Made by a program: the position numbers and the translations under genes. A stretch of 64,000 nucleotides of DNA from the NCBI GenBank assembly GCA_016124675.1, contig WGNG01000001.1:116808-180807 (forward strand), given 5' to 3'. The DNA is from Alphaproteobacteria bacterium (GTDB taxonomy: Bacteria; Pseudomonadota; Alphaproteobacteria; Caulobacterales; Maricaulaceae). Under the pieces are notes generated by a model. It made no database searches, had not been told where the DNA came from, and saw only the letters and a program-made list of their open reading frames with translations. Every line of letters starts with the position of its first letter. Position 1 is the stretch's first letter. Of this stretch, positions 9,226 through 17,773 are shown one piece after another.

Positions 9226-9897
9226 TCATGGCCTGACCAGGGCTTCCAGCGCCTCGCGCGCCAGGGTGCGCGTCACCGGCCCCTTGCGGGCCAGCGCCTC
9301 GCGGTCAAGCCAGGCCACCAGCCGGCGCGCAAACTCCACCGACCGCTCCATGCGCGGCAGGAGGTAATCAAGCACGCCCGGCGATAGCGGCGTGCGGCGG
9401 TCGCGCACCAGCTTCTCCATCACCTGGCGCAGCAGCGCATCGTCCGGCTCGTTCAGCACAGCCGTCTCGGCCGCCTTGAGGCGCGAGGCGAGATCGGCCA
9501 GGCCCACCGGCCACTCCACCGGCGCGCGGGCCGCCGTCAGCAGCACCGTGACGCCGGCGTCGCCTGCAGCCCGGTTCAGCAGGTGGAACAGGCCAGCCTC
9601 GTCCACGCCCAGATGACAGTCCTCCACCAGCACCGCACTGCCGCGCCCCACCTGTCTCAACCCTGCCGGCAGCGTTGCCGGATCAAGGCGAAGCGCATCG
9701 GCGCGCGCGGCCCAGATGGTGGACAGATGCGTCTTGCCTGCGCCGGGCGGCCCCACCAGCAAAAGGTGGCCGTGGCACCAGCGCGGCCAGCGGTTGACCA
9801 GCGCCAGCGCCGACGCGTTCGCCTCGCTCACCGCATAGCTTTCGGCCCGGTAGTCCGGCGCCAGCGCCAGGTCGAGAGCGAGCTGCATGCGGGTCAT
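9226..9897 (-). CDS. hda: Hda/DnaA-related replication regulator
   Basis: A 223-residue protein with a single AAA+ domain like domain III of DnaA but no C-terminal DNA-binding domain, as in Hda/HdaA. With the clamp, Hda stimulates ATP hydrolysis by DnaA and so prevents re-initiation. The N-terminus carries an M-Q-L-A-L-D-L segment of the kind that contacts the beta clamp. Walker A is [10 protein letters not shown] near residues 48-57 and the Walker B-like strand is V-L-V-E-D-C. The longer ORF reaching 10092 is a shadow of the upstream gene; ATG 9897 is chosen because it gives the ATGA overlap with that gene's stop. Confidence 0.88.
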   Translation of the reverse strand: MTRMQLALDLALAPDYRAESYAVSEANASALALVNRWPRWCHGHLLLVGPPGAGKTHLSTIWAARADALRLDPATLPAGLRQVGRGSAVLVEDCHLGVDEAGLFHLLNRAAGDAGVTVLLTAARAPVEWPVGLADLASRLKAAETAVLNEPDDALLRQVMEKLVRDRRTPLSPGVLDYLLPRMERSVEFARRLVAWLDREALARKGPVTRTLAREALEALVRP

Positions 9898-10976
9898 CTG
9901 CGGCTGCGGACAGTCCATCCCAGTTCGGGATCGTTCTCCAGCCGCGCCCCGCGCGCATTGAGCTCGCTGGCCAGCTGCTCGCGCGCGCCGCGATGGCTCA
10001 GCATCATCGCCGCGCCCGTGCGCGACAGCGCGTCCAGGCGCGCCGACTGCACCAGCGACGCGCCAGCCACAGCGCCCTGGAGCGCGCGCCATTCGCTCAA
10101 GGTCGAGAACACGATTGTCACGGGCAGTTCAGCCTGCTCGCCGCCGCGCACCACCGACCGGCGCTTCCAGTCGTCCTCGCGGCGCTCGACAATCCGGCGC
10201 GCCGCTTCACGAAAGTCGCCCGCGCCGGCCACGCTGGGCAGGTCCTCGCGCGTTGTCCCGTCGGGACCGAAGGTCACCACAACGCCTACCGTGCGCACCT
10301 GCCCGCCGCCCGCGCGCGCCAGGATCACCGCAACCGAATCCACGCCATACGCATCGGCCAGCGCACGCAAGGCGCTTTCATCCATGCGGCGCGCCTCGTC
10401 GGCGCTGATCAACCCGCGCCCCAGCGGCTCGCCGCCGCCGTCGCGCGACCCGAGGCCGATAAAGGGCGTCAACGCATGCTGGAACCCGCCCTGGCGCCAG
10501 GCGTCATACCAGGCGCCGCTCCACAGCGAATCGCCGCTCTCGCCTTCGAGAACCGGCACGACCAGCACCGGCGCCGCCTGGCTCTCGACATAGGCCACAT
10601 CGCGCTGGGTGAAATAGTCGCGCACGGCGCGCGGATCGAACTGCAAGGTCAGGTCGCCGCGATAGCGCGTGGCCGAGCGCTGCTCGTTGGACATGCGCAA
10701 GGCCGCGATCAGACCGGCCGCCTGCTCGGCGCTGATCGTGCCGAGCCCGGCCGCATCCCGGTCCTCGGCAAGCGTCATGCGCGCGATCAGGCGCTGGGCG
10801 CCGCGCACCTGTCCGTCGGACATGGCCCGGCGCTGCGCCTCGAAGGCGTTGTCGGCGGTGGCGTCAATCTCGACGCCCACCACCGTGTAGGGGCTGCGCG
10901 CCTGCGCCGGCGCGGCCAGACAGGCCGCCGCCAGCACCACAGCGCCCGTGATCATCTGCACCAGCCTGAGTGTCAT
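9894..10976 (-). CDS. DUF2066 domain-containing exported protein
   Basis: A 360-residue protein starting at ATG 10976, with a cleavable-looking signal peptide: a positively charged start, a hydrophobic V-V-L-A-A-A-C-L-A-A core and A-Q-A at the cleavage site. The mature part begins Y-T-V-V-G-V-E-I-D and contains the Q-R-R-A-M-x-D-G-Q block typical of DUF2066 proteins. These are found next to purM and hda in many proteobacteria, but their biochemical role is unknown. A cysteine in the signal core is not in lipobox context. It leads the hda-ppk1-ppx run and is divergent from purM, with about 150 bp between the starts. Confidence 0.8.
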   Translation of the reverse strand: MTLRLVQMITGAVVLAAACLAAPAQARSPYTVVGVEIDATADNAFEAQRRAMSDGQVRGAQRLIARMTLAEDRDAAGLGTISAEQAAGLIAALRMSNEQRSATRYRGDLTLQFDPRAVRDYFTQRDVAYVESQAAPVLVVPVLEGESGDSLWSGAWYDAWRQGGFQHALTPFIGLGSRDGGGEPLGRGLISADEARRMDESALRALADAYGVDSVAVILARAGGGQVRTVGVVVTFGPDGTTREDLPSVAGAGDFREAARRIVERREDDWKRRSVVRGGEQAELPVTIVFSTLSEWRALQGAVAGASLVQSARLDALSRTGAAMMLSHRGAREQLASELNARGARLENDPELGWTVRSRR

Positions 10977-11127
10977 GGCCACGCCTTTCGAGCTCTTGCG
11001 CCTGTCGGCGCCGACTATACGCTGCGCCGCGTCCGGGTGAAGCCCCGCGCGGCGCCCGCCCCCTCGCCAAGGCGCGCATTCAACGGTATGCACCCGCTTC
11101 ATGTCCGCCGCATGAAGGAGGCCCGCC

Positions 11128-12162
11128 TTGGCGCCCCGAACACCATCCGAGCCGGGTCTCACCTATGCCGGCGCCGGCGTCGATATCGACGCGGGCGACG
11201 CGCTGGTCGAAGCGATCAAGCCGCTGGCCCGATCCACCGCCCGTCCGGGCGCCGACGTGGCGCTGGGCGGATTTGGCGGCGCCTTTGATCTCAAGGCGGC
11301 CGGCTTCACCGATCCGGTGCTGATCTCCGGCACGGACGGGGTCGGCACCAAGCTCAAGCTCGCCATCGACACCGGCCGCCTCGACACGGTGGGCATCGAT
11401 CTTGTGGCCATGTGCGTCAATGACGTGCTCGCCCAGGGGGCCGAGCCGCTCTTCTTTCTCGACTACTTCGCTACGGGCCGCCTCGACCCGGCGCGCGGCG
11501 CCCAGATCGTATCGGGCGTCGCCGAAGGCTGCCGGCGCGCAGCTTGCGCCCTCATCGGCGGCGAGACGGCGGAAATGCCCGGGCTCTACGCCGGCGACGA
11601 CTTCGATCTCGCCGGTTTTGTCGTCGGCGCCGCCGAGCGTGGCTCATTGCTGCCGCGACACGACTCCATGGCGCCCGGCCATGTCCTCATCGGGCTCGCC
11701 TCCTCCGGTCCGCATTCCAACGGCTATTCGCTGATCCGCAAGATCGCCGCCCGCGCCGGCCTTGGCTGGAGCGATCCTGCCCCATTCGCGCCAAAGCGCA
11801 CGCTCGGCGAGGCGCTGCTGGAACCCACGCGCATCTATGTGAAATCGCTCCTGCCGCTGATCCGCTCCGGTCAGATCCAGGGCCTCGCCCACATCACCGG
11901 CGGCGGGATCACCGAGAACACCCCGCGCATGCTGCCCGATCATCTGGGCTTCGAGGTGGATTACGCCAGCTTCGTGCGCCCCCCCGTCTTCACCTGGCTG
12001 CAGGAGGCCGGCGGCGTCGCCGAGGCCGAGATGCGCCGCACCTTCAATTGCGGGATCGGCATGATCGCCGCCGTCGCGCCCGCTGACGCCGGCGCCGTCT
12101 GCGCCGCGCTCAACGCTGCGGGAGAAGACGCGCGCGTTATCGGCGCGCTCAAGGCGGTCTAG
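11128..12162 (+). CDS. purM: Phosphoribosylformylglycinamidine cyclo-ligase (AIR synthetase)
   Basis: A 344-residue enzyme closing the imidazole ring in purine synthesis (FGAM plus ATP to AIR). The family order is clear: [12 protein letters not shown] at the N-terminus, G-G-F-G-G-A-F, the [14 protein letters not shown] nucleotide-binding block, G-G-E-T-A-E-M-P-G near residue 147, and [10 protein letters not shown] later. The start appears to be TTG at 11128, placed seven bases after a strong AAGGAGG-type site (around 11115-11121). No ATG in this frame gives a sensible N-terminus. purN follows after 4 bp, so the pair is an operon. Confidence 0.95.
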   Translation: MAPRTPSEPGLTYAGAGVDIDAGDALVEAIKPLARSTARPGADVALGGFGGAFDLKAAGFTDPVLISGTDGVGTKLKLAIDTGRLDTVGIDLVAMCVNDVLAQGAEPLFFLDYFATGRLDPARGAQIVSGVAEGCRRAACALIGGETAEMPGLYAGDDFDLAGFVVGAAERGSLLPRHDSMAPGHVLIGLASSGPHSNGYSLIRKIAARAGLGWSDPAPFAPKRTLGEALLEPTRIYVKSLLPLIRSGQIQGLAHITGGGITENTPRMLPDHLGFEVDYASFVRPPVFTWLQEAGGVAEAEMRRTFNCGIGMIAAVAPADAGAVCAALNAAGEDARVIGALKAV

Positions 12163-12166
12163 AGCG

Positions 12167-12823
12167 ATGGCGCGCGTGCGCACAGGCGTGCTGATCTCCG
12201 GGCGCGGCTCCAACCTGCAGGCCCTGCTGGACGCCGCCGCCAATCCTGACTTTCCAGCTGAGATCGTCTGCGTGATCTCCAACCGGCCCGGCGCCGGGGG
12301 GCTGGCGCGCGCTGAAGCCGCAGGAATCGCCGCCCTCACCGTCGATCACAAGGCCTTCGGGACCCGCGAAGCGTTCGAGAACGCGCTTCACGCCGAGCTT
12401 CAAAATCAGGGCGTCGAGCTCGTTTGCCTGGCCGGTTTCATGCGCCTGCTCACCCCCGGCTTCGTGAACCGCTGGACCGGACGGATGCTCAACATCCATC
12501 CCTCCCTCCTGCCGTCCTTCAAGGGCGTGGACACCCACCAGCGCGCCCTGGACGCCGGCGTGAAACTCACCGGCGCCAGCGTCCATTTCGTCAGCGCGGA
12601 GATGGATGCCGGCCCCATCATCGGCCAGGCCGCCATCCCCGTCCTGCCAGGCGACGACGCCGACGCCCTCGCCGCGCGCGTTCTGGGCGCCGAGCACCAG
12701 CTTTACCCCGAATGCCTGCGCCAGGTCGCCAGCGGTGAGGCCCGCCTGGAGGGCGGCCACGTGATCCTGGCGCACGCCGCCGCGCCGCAGGCGCTCCTGG
12801 TCAATCCGCCGCCGCGATCCTAG
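12167..12823 (+). CDS. purN: Phosphoribosylglycinamide formyltransferase
   Basis: A 218-residue folate-dependent GAR transformylase, transferring the formyl group of 10-formyl-THF to GAR in purine synthesis. The phosphate-binding I-S-G-R-G-S-N-L-Q loop sits at the N-terminus. The catalytic N-I-H-P-S-L-L-P-S-F-K-G block is near residue 105, the histidine of G-x-S-V-H-F-V is near residue 138, and the aspartate of the D-x-G-P-I-I-x-Q-A loop follows. The length is typical. It starts 4 bp after purM and is cotranscribed. The 272 bp downstream hold no convincing gene, only the TonB receptor's leader. Confidence 0.95.
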   Translation: MARVRTGVLISGRGSNLQALLDAAANPDFPAEIVCVISNRPGAGGLARAEAAGIAALTVDHKAFGTREAFENALHAELQNQGVELVCLAGFMRLLTPGFVNRWTGRMLNIHPSLLPSFKGVDTHQRALDAGVKLTGASVHFVSAEMDAGPIIGQAAIPVLPGDDADALAARVLGAEHQLYPECLRQVASGEARLEGGHVILAHAAAPQALLVNPPPRS

Positions 12824-13057
12824 AGGCGCTTCGGCCTGGCGGGACAGTCCGCTCGCCTGCGCAGCGATGTCCGCCGGTGATGCGCAGGCATTGGCGGCCG
12901 TCACAAGGGGACGCCCGCGTCCAGCCCTGTCTTGTGCGGGCGTCACGATCACGGCGCGCAAACGTGAAATCCACCGCCGCCAAGCCACAAGCCCCGCCCG
13001 GCTGGGTTCTGCGCATGAGGCTTGCGCGGCATCCGGACAAAGGATACCTGCACATCG

Positions 13058-13076
13058 GAATGCGAAGCATTCGCAT
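13058..13076. promoter_or_regulatory. Overlapping perfect inverted repeats before the TonB receptor
   Basis: Two perfect inverted repeats share bases just upstream of the receptor's ribosome site: GAATGC-GAA-GCATTC at 13058-13072 and ATGCGAA-GCA-TTCGCAT at 13060-13076. The second could be a DNA operator, as expected for a metal-responsive repressor, or an RNA hairpin 4-12 bases before the GGTGGAGAG site at 13081. Its position near the start is suitable for repression. I cannot name the regulator. Confidence 0.5.
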
Positions 13077-13095
13077 GTCAGGTGGAGAGACGTCC

Positions 13096-15255
13096 ATGAA
13101 ATTTACCCGCTACATCGTCCCGTCCGTCCTGGTCCTGGCCTGGGCGATGCCGGCGGCCGCCCAAGAGGCTGAAGATGCGCAGGCTGACACCCGGTCCGAT
13201 GCGACCGTGGTCGTGATCGGCACGCGCGACAACCTGCTGCGCATTTCCGGCTCGGGCTCGACAATCGAATCAGAGGACTTGGACAGGGCCCGCGTGCTGA
13301 ATGTGAATGAGGCGCTGCGTCAGGTGCCCGGCGTGTTCCCGCGTGATGAGGAGGGTATTGGCCTGCGTCCGAACATCGGCGTGCGCGGCCTGTCTCCCAC
13401 GCGCTCCACCGAAGTGCTGCTGCTTGAGGACGGGCTGCCGCTGACCTACGCCGTTTATGGCGACAACGCCTCCTACTCCCATCCGCCGCTCAGCCGCTTC
13501 AGCCGGATCGAAGTGCTCAAGGGCGCCAGCCAGATACGCTTCGGGCCCCACACTGTCGGCGGCGTGATCAATTACATCTCGCCGCAAGCGCCGGAAGAAC
13601 TGGGTGGCGATCTGACGGTTTCCGGCGGAAACCGCGGATATGTCCACGCCTCCGGCTCCCTCGGGGGACCGCTTGCCGGTTTACGCTTGCTGGGCCATGT
13701 CGCCCATACCGGTTTCGACGGCGTGCGGGACAATACCCGGCTTGAGTTCACCGATTATCATCTCAAGGCCGAGCGGTCCCTTACCCCGGACCAGGACATT
13801 GTGCTGCGCCTTGGATACTTTGCCGAGGACAGCCGGGTCACCTATTCCGGCCTGACCGAGGCGGAGTTCGCCGCCAGCCCGCGGGGCAATCCCTTCGCCA
13901 ACGATGTTTTCGTCACCGACCGGGTCACCGGATCGGCCACCCATGCCTGGCAGATATCTGCGGATATGCGGCTGACCACATCGGCCTACAGCCTGTGGTT
14001 CGACCGTGACTGGTGGAGACAATCCTCCAACTCCGGCCAGCGCCCCAATGACGCCAGCGATCCCGCGTGTGGCGGCATGGCCAACCTCAATACGGGCTGC
14101 GGCAATGAGGGGCGCCTGCGCGAATACAATCAGTACGGCGTTGAATCGCGGTTGAACTGGGACAGCCAGCTGCTTGGATTGCCGGCCGGGTTCGAAGCGG
14201 GTCTGCGCTATCATGAAGAGCGCCAGCGCCGCCTGCAGGTCAATTCCGACACGCCGAACGGGCGTACGCCGGGCGTCAGCGTGAATGCCGGACTGCGTGA
14301 AAACAATACCCGGTACACGACGGCGATATCGGGCTTTGTGACCGGTGCGGTCAGCATCGGCCAGCTCAGGGTCAGCCCGGGCGTGCGCGTTGAGTCGATC
14401 GAGCTGGAGCGCATCAACCTCCTCTCGGGGCAGTCTGGAACCAGCGACCTGACAGAGATCATCCCCGGTCTGGGCCTGACCTATTCGCTGCGTGACGATC
14501 TGGTGATCTATGGCGGGGTGCACAGAGGTTTCTCCCCCCCGCGGGTCGAGGACATCATCACCAATGCGGGCGGCAGCATCGATCTTGATGCCGAGGAGAG
14601 CACGAACTGGGAAGCGGGGCTGCGCGGCACGCTGCGCGCCGGTCTCGATGCCGATCTTGGACTCTTCTACCTCGATTTCGAAAACCAGATCGTCCCGGCC
14701 TCGGTCGCCGGCGGTGTCGGCGCGACCCTGACCAGCGCTGGCCAGACCCGGCATTCGGGCATCGAGGCCAGCCTGCGCGGGTCGCTGCGCGAGATGGACG
14801 TCATGAGCGGGGGCGATGACATTTTCTTCCGCATGGCCTTCACCTGGCTGGAGACCGCCAAGTACACCGGCGCGCGGTTTTCCTCGATCGGCGGGTTCGC
14901 CAACGTCCCGGTCACCGGCAACCGGCTGCCGTATTCGCCGGAATTCATCGGCTCGCTGGCCATCGGTTACGAGCGTGGCGACTGGCTGGTCGTGCAGGGC
15001 GAAGTCCAGCATACCGGCGAGATGTTCACCGATGACCTCAACACGACGGCGCCCATCGCCAACGGCCAGCGCGGGTTGATTGATCCGGCCACCGTGTTCA
15101 ACCTCGCCCTCAACATCACACCGAACCAGGGGCGGCTGACCTATTTCGCAACCGTCAAGAACGTCACCGATGAACTCTATATCGTGGATCGGTCACGCGG
15201 GATCATCCCCGGCGCGCCCCGCCTGTTCCAGGCCGGCATCGCGTTCGAATTCTAG
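13096..15255 (+). CDS. TonB-dependent receptor, FecA-like
   Basis: A 719-residue outer-membrane receptor. ATG 13096 follows a GGTGGAGAG ribosome site and opens a signal peptide ending in A-A-A-Q. The plug domain follows: a V-V-V-I-G-T-R segment where a TonB box is expected, the L-R-Q-V-P-G-V-F-P-R block, and the G-L-R-P-N-I-G-V-R-G-L and Y-G-D-N-A-S-Y motifs seen in FecA-type ferric-dicitrate receptors. The 22-strand barrel region is rich in alternating aromatic residues and ends in G-I-A-F-E-F, with the terminal Phe needed for barrel assembly. No fecIR sensor or ABC importer is adjacent, so the substrate is unproven; an iron chelate is the best guess. Confidence 0.88.
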   Translation: MKFTRYIVPSVLVLAWAMPAAAQEAEDAQADTRSDATVVVIGTRDNLLRISGSGSTIESEDLDRARVLNVNEALRQVPGVFPRDEEGIGLRPNIGVRGLSPTRSTEVLLLEDGLPLTYAVYGDNASYSHPPLSRFSRIEVLKGASQIRFGPHTVGGVINYISPQAPEELGGDLTVSGGNRGYVHASGSLGGPLAGLRLLGHVAHTGFDGVRDNTRLEFTDYHLKAERSLTPDQDIVLRLGYFAEDSRVTYSGLTEAEFAASPRGNPFANDVFVTDRVTGSATHAWQISADMRLTTSAYSLWFDRDWWRQSSNSGQRPNDASDPACGGMANLNTGCGNEGRLREYNQYGVESRLNWDSQLLGLPAGFEAGLRYHEERQRRLQVNSDTPNGRTPGVSVNAGLRENNTRYTTAISGFVTGAVSIGQLRVSPGVRVESIELERINLLSGQSGTSDLTEIIPGLGLTYSLRDDLVIYGGVHRGFSPPRVEDIITNAGGSIDLDAEESTNWEAGLRGTLRAGLDADLGLFYLDFENQIVPASVAGGVGATLTSAGQTRHSGIEASLRGSLREMDVMSGGDDIFFRMAFTWLETAKYTGARFSSIGGFANVPVTGNRLPYSPEFIGSLAIGYERGDWLVVQGEVQHTGEMFTDDLNTTAPIANGQRGLIDPATVFNLALNITPNQGRLTYFATVKNVTDELYIVDRSRGIIPGAPRLFQAGIAFEF

Positions 15256-15316
15256 AGCCGCCCGGCATAACTCGGCGACGGTTTCGCGGTGCGAAACCCG
15301 ATGCCCCCATGGTCTG

Positions 15317-15354
15317 GAGCCCGTCTGGTCAGTCAGAACTGACCGGACGGGCTC
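15317..15354. terminator. Bidirectional hairpin terminator
   Basis: A 17-bp stem (15317-15333 with 15338-15354) with a four-base CAGA loop and a single T-G mismatch lies between the convergent TonB receptor and BCCT transporter genes. Its right arm touches the transporter's stop codon. Neither side has a long T-run, so termination efficiency is uncertain, but the position and strength fit a shared terminator. Confidence 0.65.
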
Positions 15355-17273
15355 TAGGTATTGAGGTGATGCATCAATTGGCGGTGGCGCTCATAGTGGC
15401 GCAGCACATCGCGGATCAGCTGGACCTGCGTATAGCCGAACACGTCATACTGTCGGCCGCCATCGCTGAGGAAGACTTCCGCGCGCGCCGGCTGCGTCTC
15501 TGTGTGCTTGCCTGGATAGGCCTTGAGCGTCACGCCATAGACGAAATCCGGCCCCGTCTCATGACCCGCGACCAGCCTCGCCTCGGTCGCCTCCGCCTCC
15601 ACCCGGCTCGTCAGACCCAGCGCCTCCATCTCGGCGGCGACCTGCGCAAAGGCGGGCGCGGCCGTGCCGCCGATCCAGGCGGTCACCTCCTTTGCGTCGG
15701 GCCGCGCAAACATCAGCTTCAGCCGCGCGCGCCACGGGACAGCCACGCCCTCCACGGGCAGCTGGACCGCCGTCTTCACCCCGGCCCGGCGGGCCGTCTC
15801 CATGGACCAGGCGCGCACCAGCCCGATAAAGGCGAGCGCGATGACCAGCGTAAAGGGCAACGCCGCGGCGATGGTGGCTGATTGCAGCGCAGCCAACCCG
15901 CCCGCCAGCAGCAGCACCGCCGCCACCAACCCTTCCAGAACCGCCCAGAACAGGCGCTGCCACAGCGGCGAGGTGAGGCCTCCGCCCGACGCCAGCGTCG
16001 CCTTCACCAGCGAGCCGGAATCCGATGAGGTGACGAAGAATGTCGTCACCAGAAGGATCGCCAGCACCGAGGTGACCGGCGCAAACGGCAGCGTGTCGAG
16101 AAAGGCGAACAGCGCCAGCGACGCATCCCCGCCGCGCACCACCTCCATCAGCGGGGCGGCCGCATCGGCCCACGCGATCTGCAGCGCCGAATTGCCGTAA
16201 ATCGTCATCCACAAGAAGGTGAACAGGGTCGGACCCAACAGCGTGCCCAGGATGAACTCGCGGATCGTGCGCCCGCGCAAAATGCGCGCGATGAACATGC
16301 CCAAGAAGGGTGACCAGGATATCCACCAGCCCCAGTAGAACAGCGTCCAGTCATTGATCCACACCCCGTCGCCATACGCGTCGACGTTGAAGGTGAGCGC
16401 GACGAGGCCGGAGAGATAGGCGCCGATATTCTGCACATAGGCGCTGATCAGAAACAGGGTCGGTCCCGCGATCAGCACGAAGGCGAGCAGCGCAGCGGCG
16501 AGCCCCAGATTGAACACCGACAGGCGCTTGATGCCCGCATCGAGCCCCGCCACCACCGACATTGTGGCGATGAGCGTGATCACGCCGATCACCGCGATCT
16601 GGATCCCCACCGACACGCCGATCCCGAACAGGGCGTTGAGCCCGGCATTGATCTGCGCAGCGCCAAATCCCAGCGATGTCACGACGCCAAACACCGTGCC
16701 CAGGATCGCCAGCACATCGACGCCGTGCCCGATCGGGCCATGAATTCGCGCGCCGATAAGCGGGTAGAGCGAGGAGCGCATGGTCAGCGGCAGGCCGTGC
16801 CGGAACGCGAAATAGGCCAGGCTGAGGCCAACGATCGCATACACCGCCCAGGCATGGACGCCCCAGTGGAAGAAGGTCAGCACCATCGCCTCCTGCGCGG
16901 CCTGGCGTGTTTCGGACTCGGCATAGGGCGCGGAGAGATAGTGCAGCATCGGTTCGGCGACGGCGAAGAACATCAGCCCGATGCCCATCCCGGCCGAGAA
17001 CAGCATCGCAAACCAGGACAGGAATTTGTAATCGGGCGCGCTGTCCTGCGGCCCCAGCCTTATGCGGCCCCAGTCAGACAGCGCCACCACGATGGCGCCG
17101 ATCAGAAACACGCCCACCCCCACCGAATACACCCAACCCAGATGGTGGGTGATGGCGTTGCGCAAGGCCGAAAACGCCGCGTCAGCGGACTCGCCTGCCA
17201 GCACTGCGAACGCCACTCCGGCGAGGGCCAGGCCCGCCGCCGGAAAGAACACCGCCGGTTCGATCTGTTTCAT
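15354..17273 (-). CDS. BCCT-family betaine/choline/carnitine transporter
   Basis: A 639-residue inner-membrane transporter of the BCCT family, which imports quaternary amines such as choline or glycine betaine with sodium or protons. The hallmark G-M-G-I-G-L-M-F-F-A-V-A-E-P occurs near residue 93. The aromatic substrate-box region is seen as W-T-L-F-Y-W-G-W-W-I-S-W-S-P, followed by the conserved S-S-D-S-G-S block. About twelve hydrophobic segments fill residues 5-510. A hydrophilic C-terminal tail of about 130 residues resembles the regulatory tail of BetT-type proteins. ATG 17273 follows a GGAGGAG site; the longer ORF to 17369 is not supported. There are no bet catabolic genes nearby. Confidence 0.9.
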   Translation of the reverse strand: MKQIEPAVFFPAAGLALAGVAFAVLAGESADAAFSALRNAITHHLGWVYSVGVGVFLIGAIVVALSDWGRIRLGPQDSAPDYKFLSWFAMLFSAGMGIGLMFFAVAEPMLHYLSAPYAESETRQAAQEAMVLTFFHWGVHAWAVYAIVGLSLAYFAFRHGLPLTMRSSLYPLIGARIHGPIGHGVDVLAILGTVFGVVTSLGFGAAQINAGLNALFGIGVSVGIQIAVIGVITLIATMSVVAGLDAGIKRLSVFNLGLAAALLAFVLIAGPTLFLISAYVQNIGAYLSGLVALTFNVDAYGDGVWINDWTLFYWGWWISWSPFLGMFIARILRGRTIREFILGTLLGPTLFTFLWMTIYGNSALQIAWADAAAPLMEVVRGGDASLALFAFLDTLPFAPVTSVLAILLVTTFFVTSSDSGSLVKATLASGGGLTSPLWQRLFWAVLEGLVAAVLLLAGGLAALQSATIAAALPFTLVIALAFIGLVRAWSMETARRAGVKTAVQLPVEGVAVPWRARLKLMFARPDAKEVTAWIGGTAAPAFAQVAAEMEALGLTSRVEAEATEARLVAGHETGPDFVYGVTLKAYPGKHTETQPARAEVFLSDGGRQYDVFGYTQVQLIRDVLRHYERHRQLMHHLNT

Positions 17274-17363
17274 GGCCGGTCTCCTCCGCCCCTGCCCCAG
17301 CCCGCCTGGCGCGGCGCCCGCCAGGTCACCCCTCGGCAGACGCAGGGGCCGGGGGGGGCTGCC

Positions 17364-17386
17364 GGTCAATATCGGTCAATCATGAT
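17364..17386. promoter_or_regulatory. Direct-repeat element upstream of the BCCT gene
   Basis: CGGTCAAT occurs twice with a 10-bp period (GGTCAAT at 17364-17370 and 17374-17380) and runs into the palindrome ATCATGAT (17379-17386). It lies about 90 bp upstream of the transporter start in a position suited to transcription control. A helical-turn period suggests a protein binding site, possibly for an osmotic or choline-responsive regulator; this is inference. Confidence 0.3.
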
Positions 17387-17773
17387 GAGGTGACGGGCGT
17401 GATCCAGGCCAGCCCGAGCACCCCGCCACTTGTCCCGTGCATTATTGTCATGCAGACCGCAGATACAACCGCGCCAGCGATATTGGTTCAGTATTGGCAG
17501 AATTTGGTTTCACACCCGCGGCAGCGATCTGGGATTTGGGATTAAGTGTGGCGGGTATTATCGGCCGCGACGGCGAGGTCTACGCCAGACCCGAACCGCT
17601 CGACGCCATCGTGGAGCGAAACAGAGGCCGAAGCCATCGGCTTTCAGCCGCCAAGCGACGGGTGATGGGGGCCGAGCTGACGCTCACCCCCGTCCTCACC
17701 CGCCCCTTGACCTGCCCCCCTGTCTGACTGCCACCCTGCGCATACGCAATGTCCGCAGCCCGGGAGGCGCCAC
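17387..17773. other. Poorly coding intergenic stretch
   Basis: Between the BCCT promoter region and the glutaredoxin-like gene I see no convincing gene. Positions 17440-17560 are visibly richer in A and T than the surroundings. A 96-codon frame from a GTG at 17437 is open and contains a plausible hydrophobic segment (L-G-L-S-V-A-G-I-I-G), but it has no good ribosome site and no family resemblance. It may be a decayed gene or a promoter region. Confidence 0.4.

Noticed and set aside
7494..9236. 580-codon open frame antisense to ppk1
   Set aside because: Shadow of ppk1, whose two active-site histidine motifs are intact on the minus strand.
9183..9240. Pho box upstream of ppk1
   Set aside because: A few TGTC and TCAT fragments occur, but spacing and order do not form a convincing box.
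17437..17727. 96-codon frame before the glutaredoxin-like gene
   Set aside because: GTG start without a ribosome site, no recognised family and low-quality composition at the C-terminus; kept only as a possible decayed gene.
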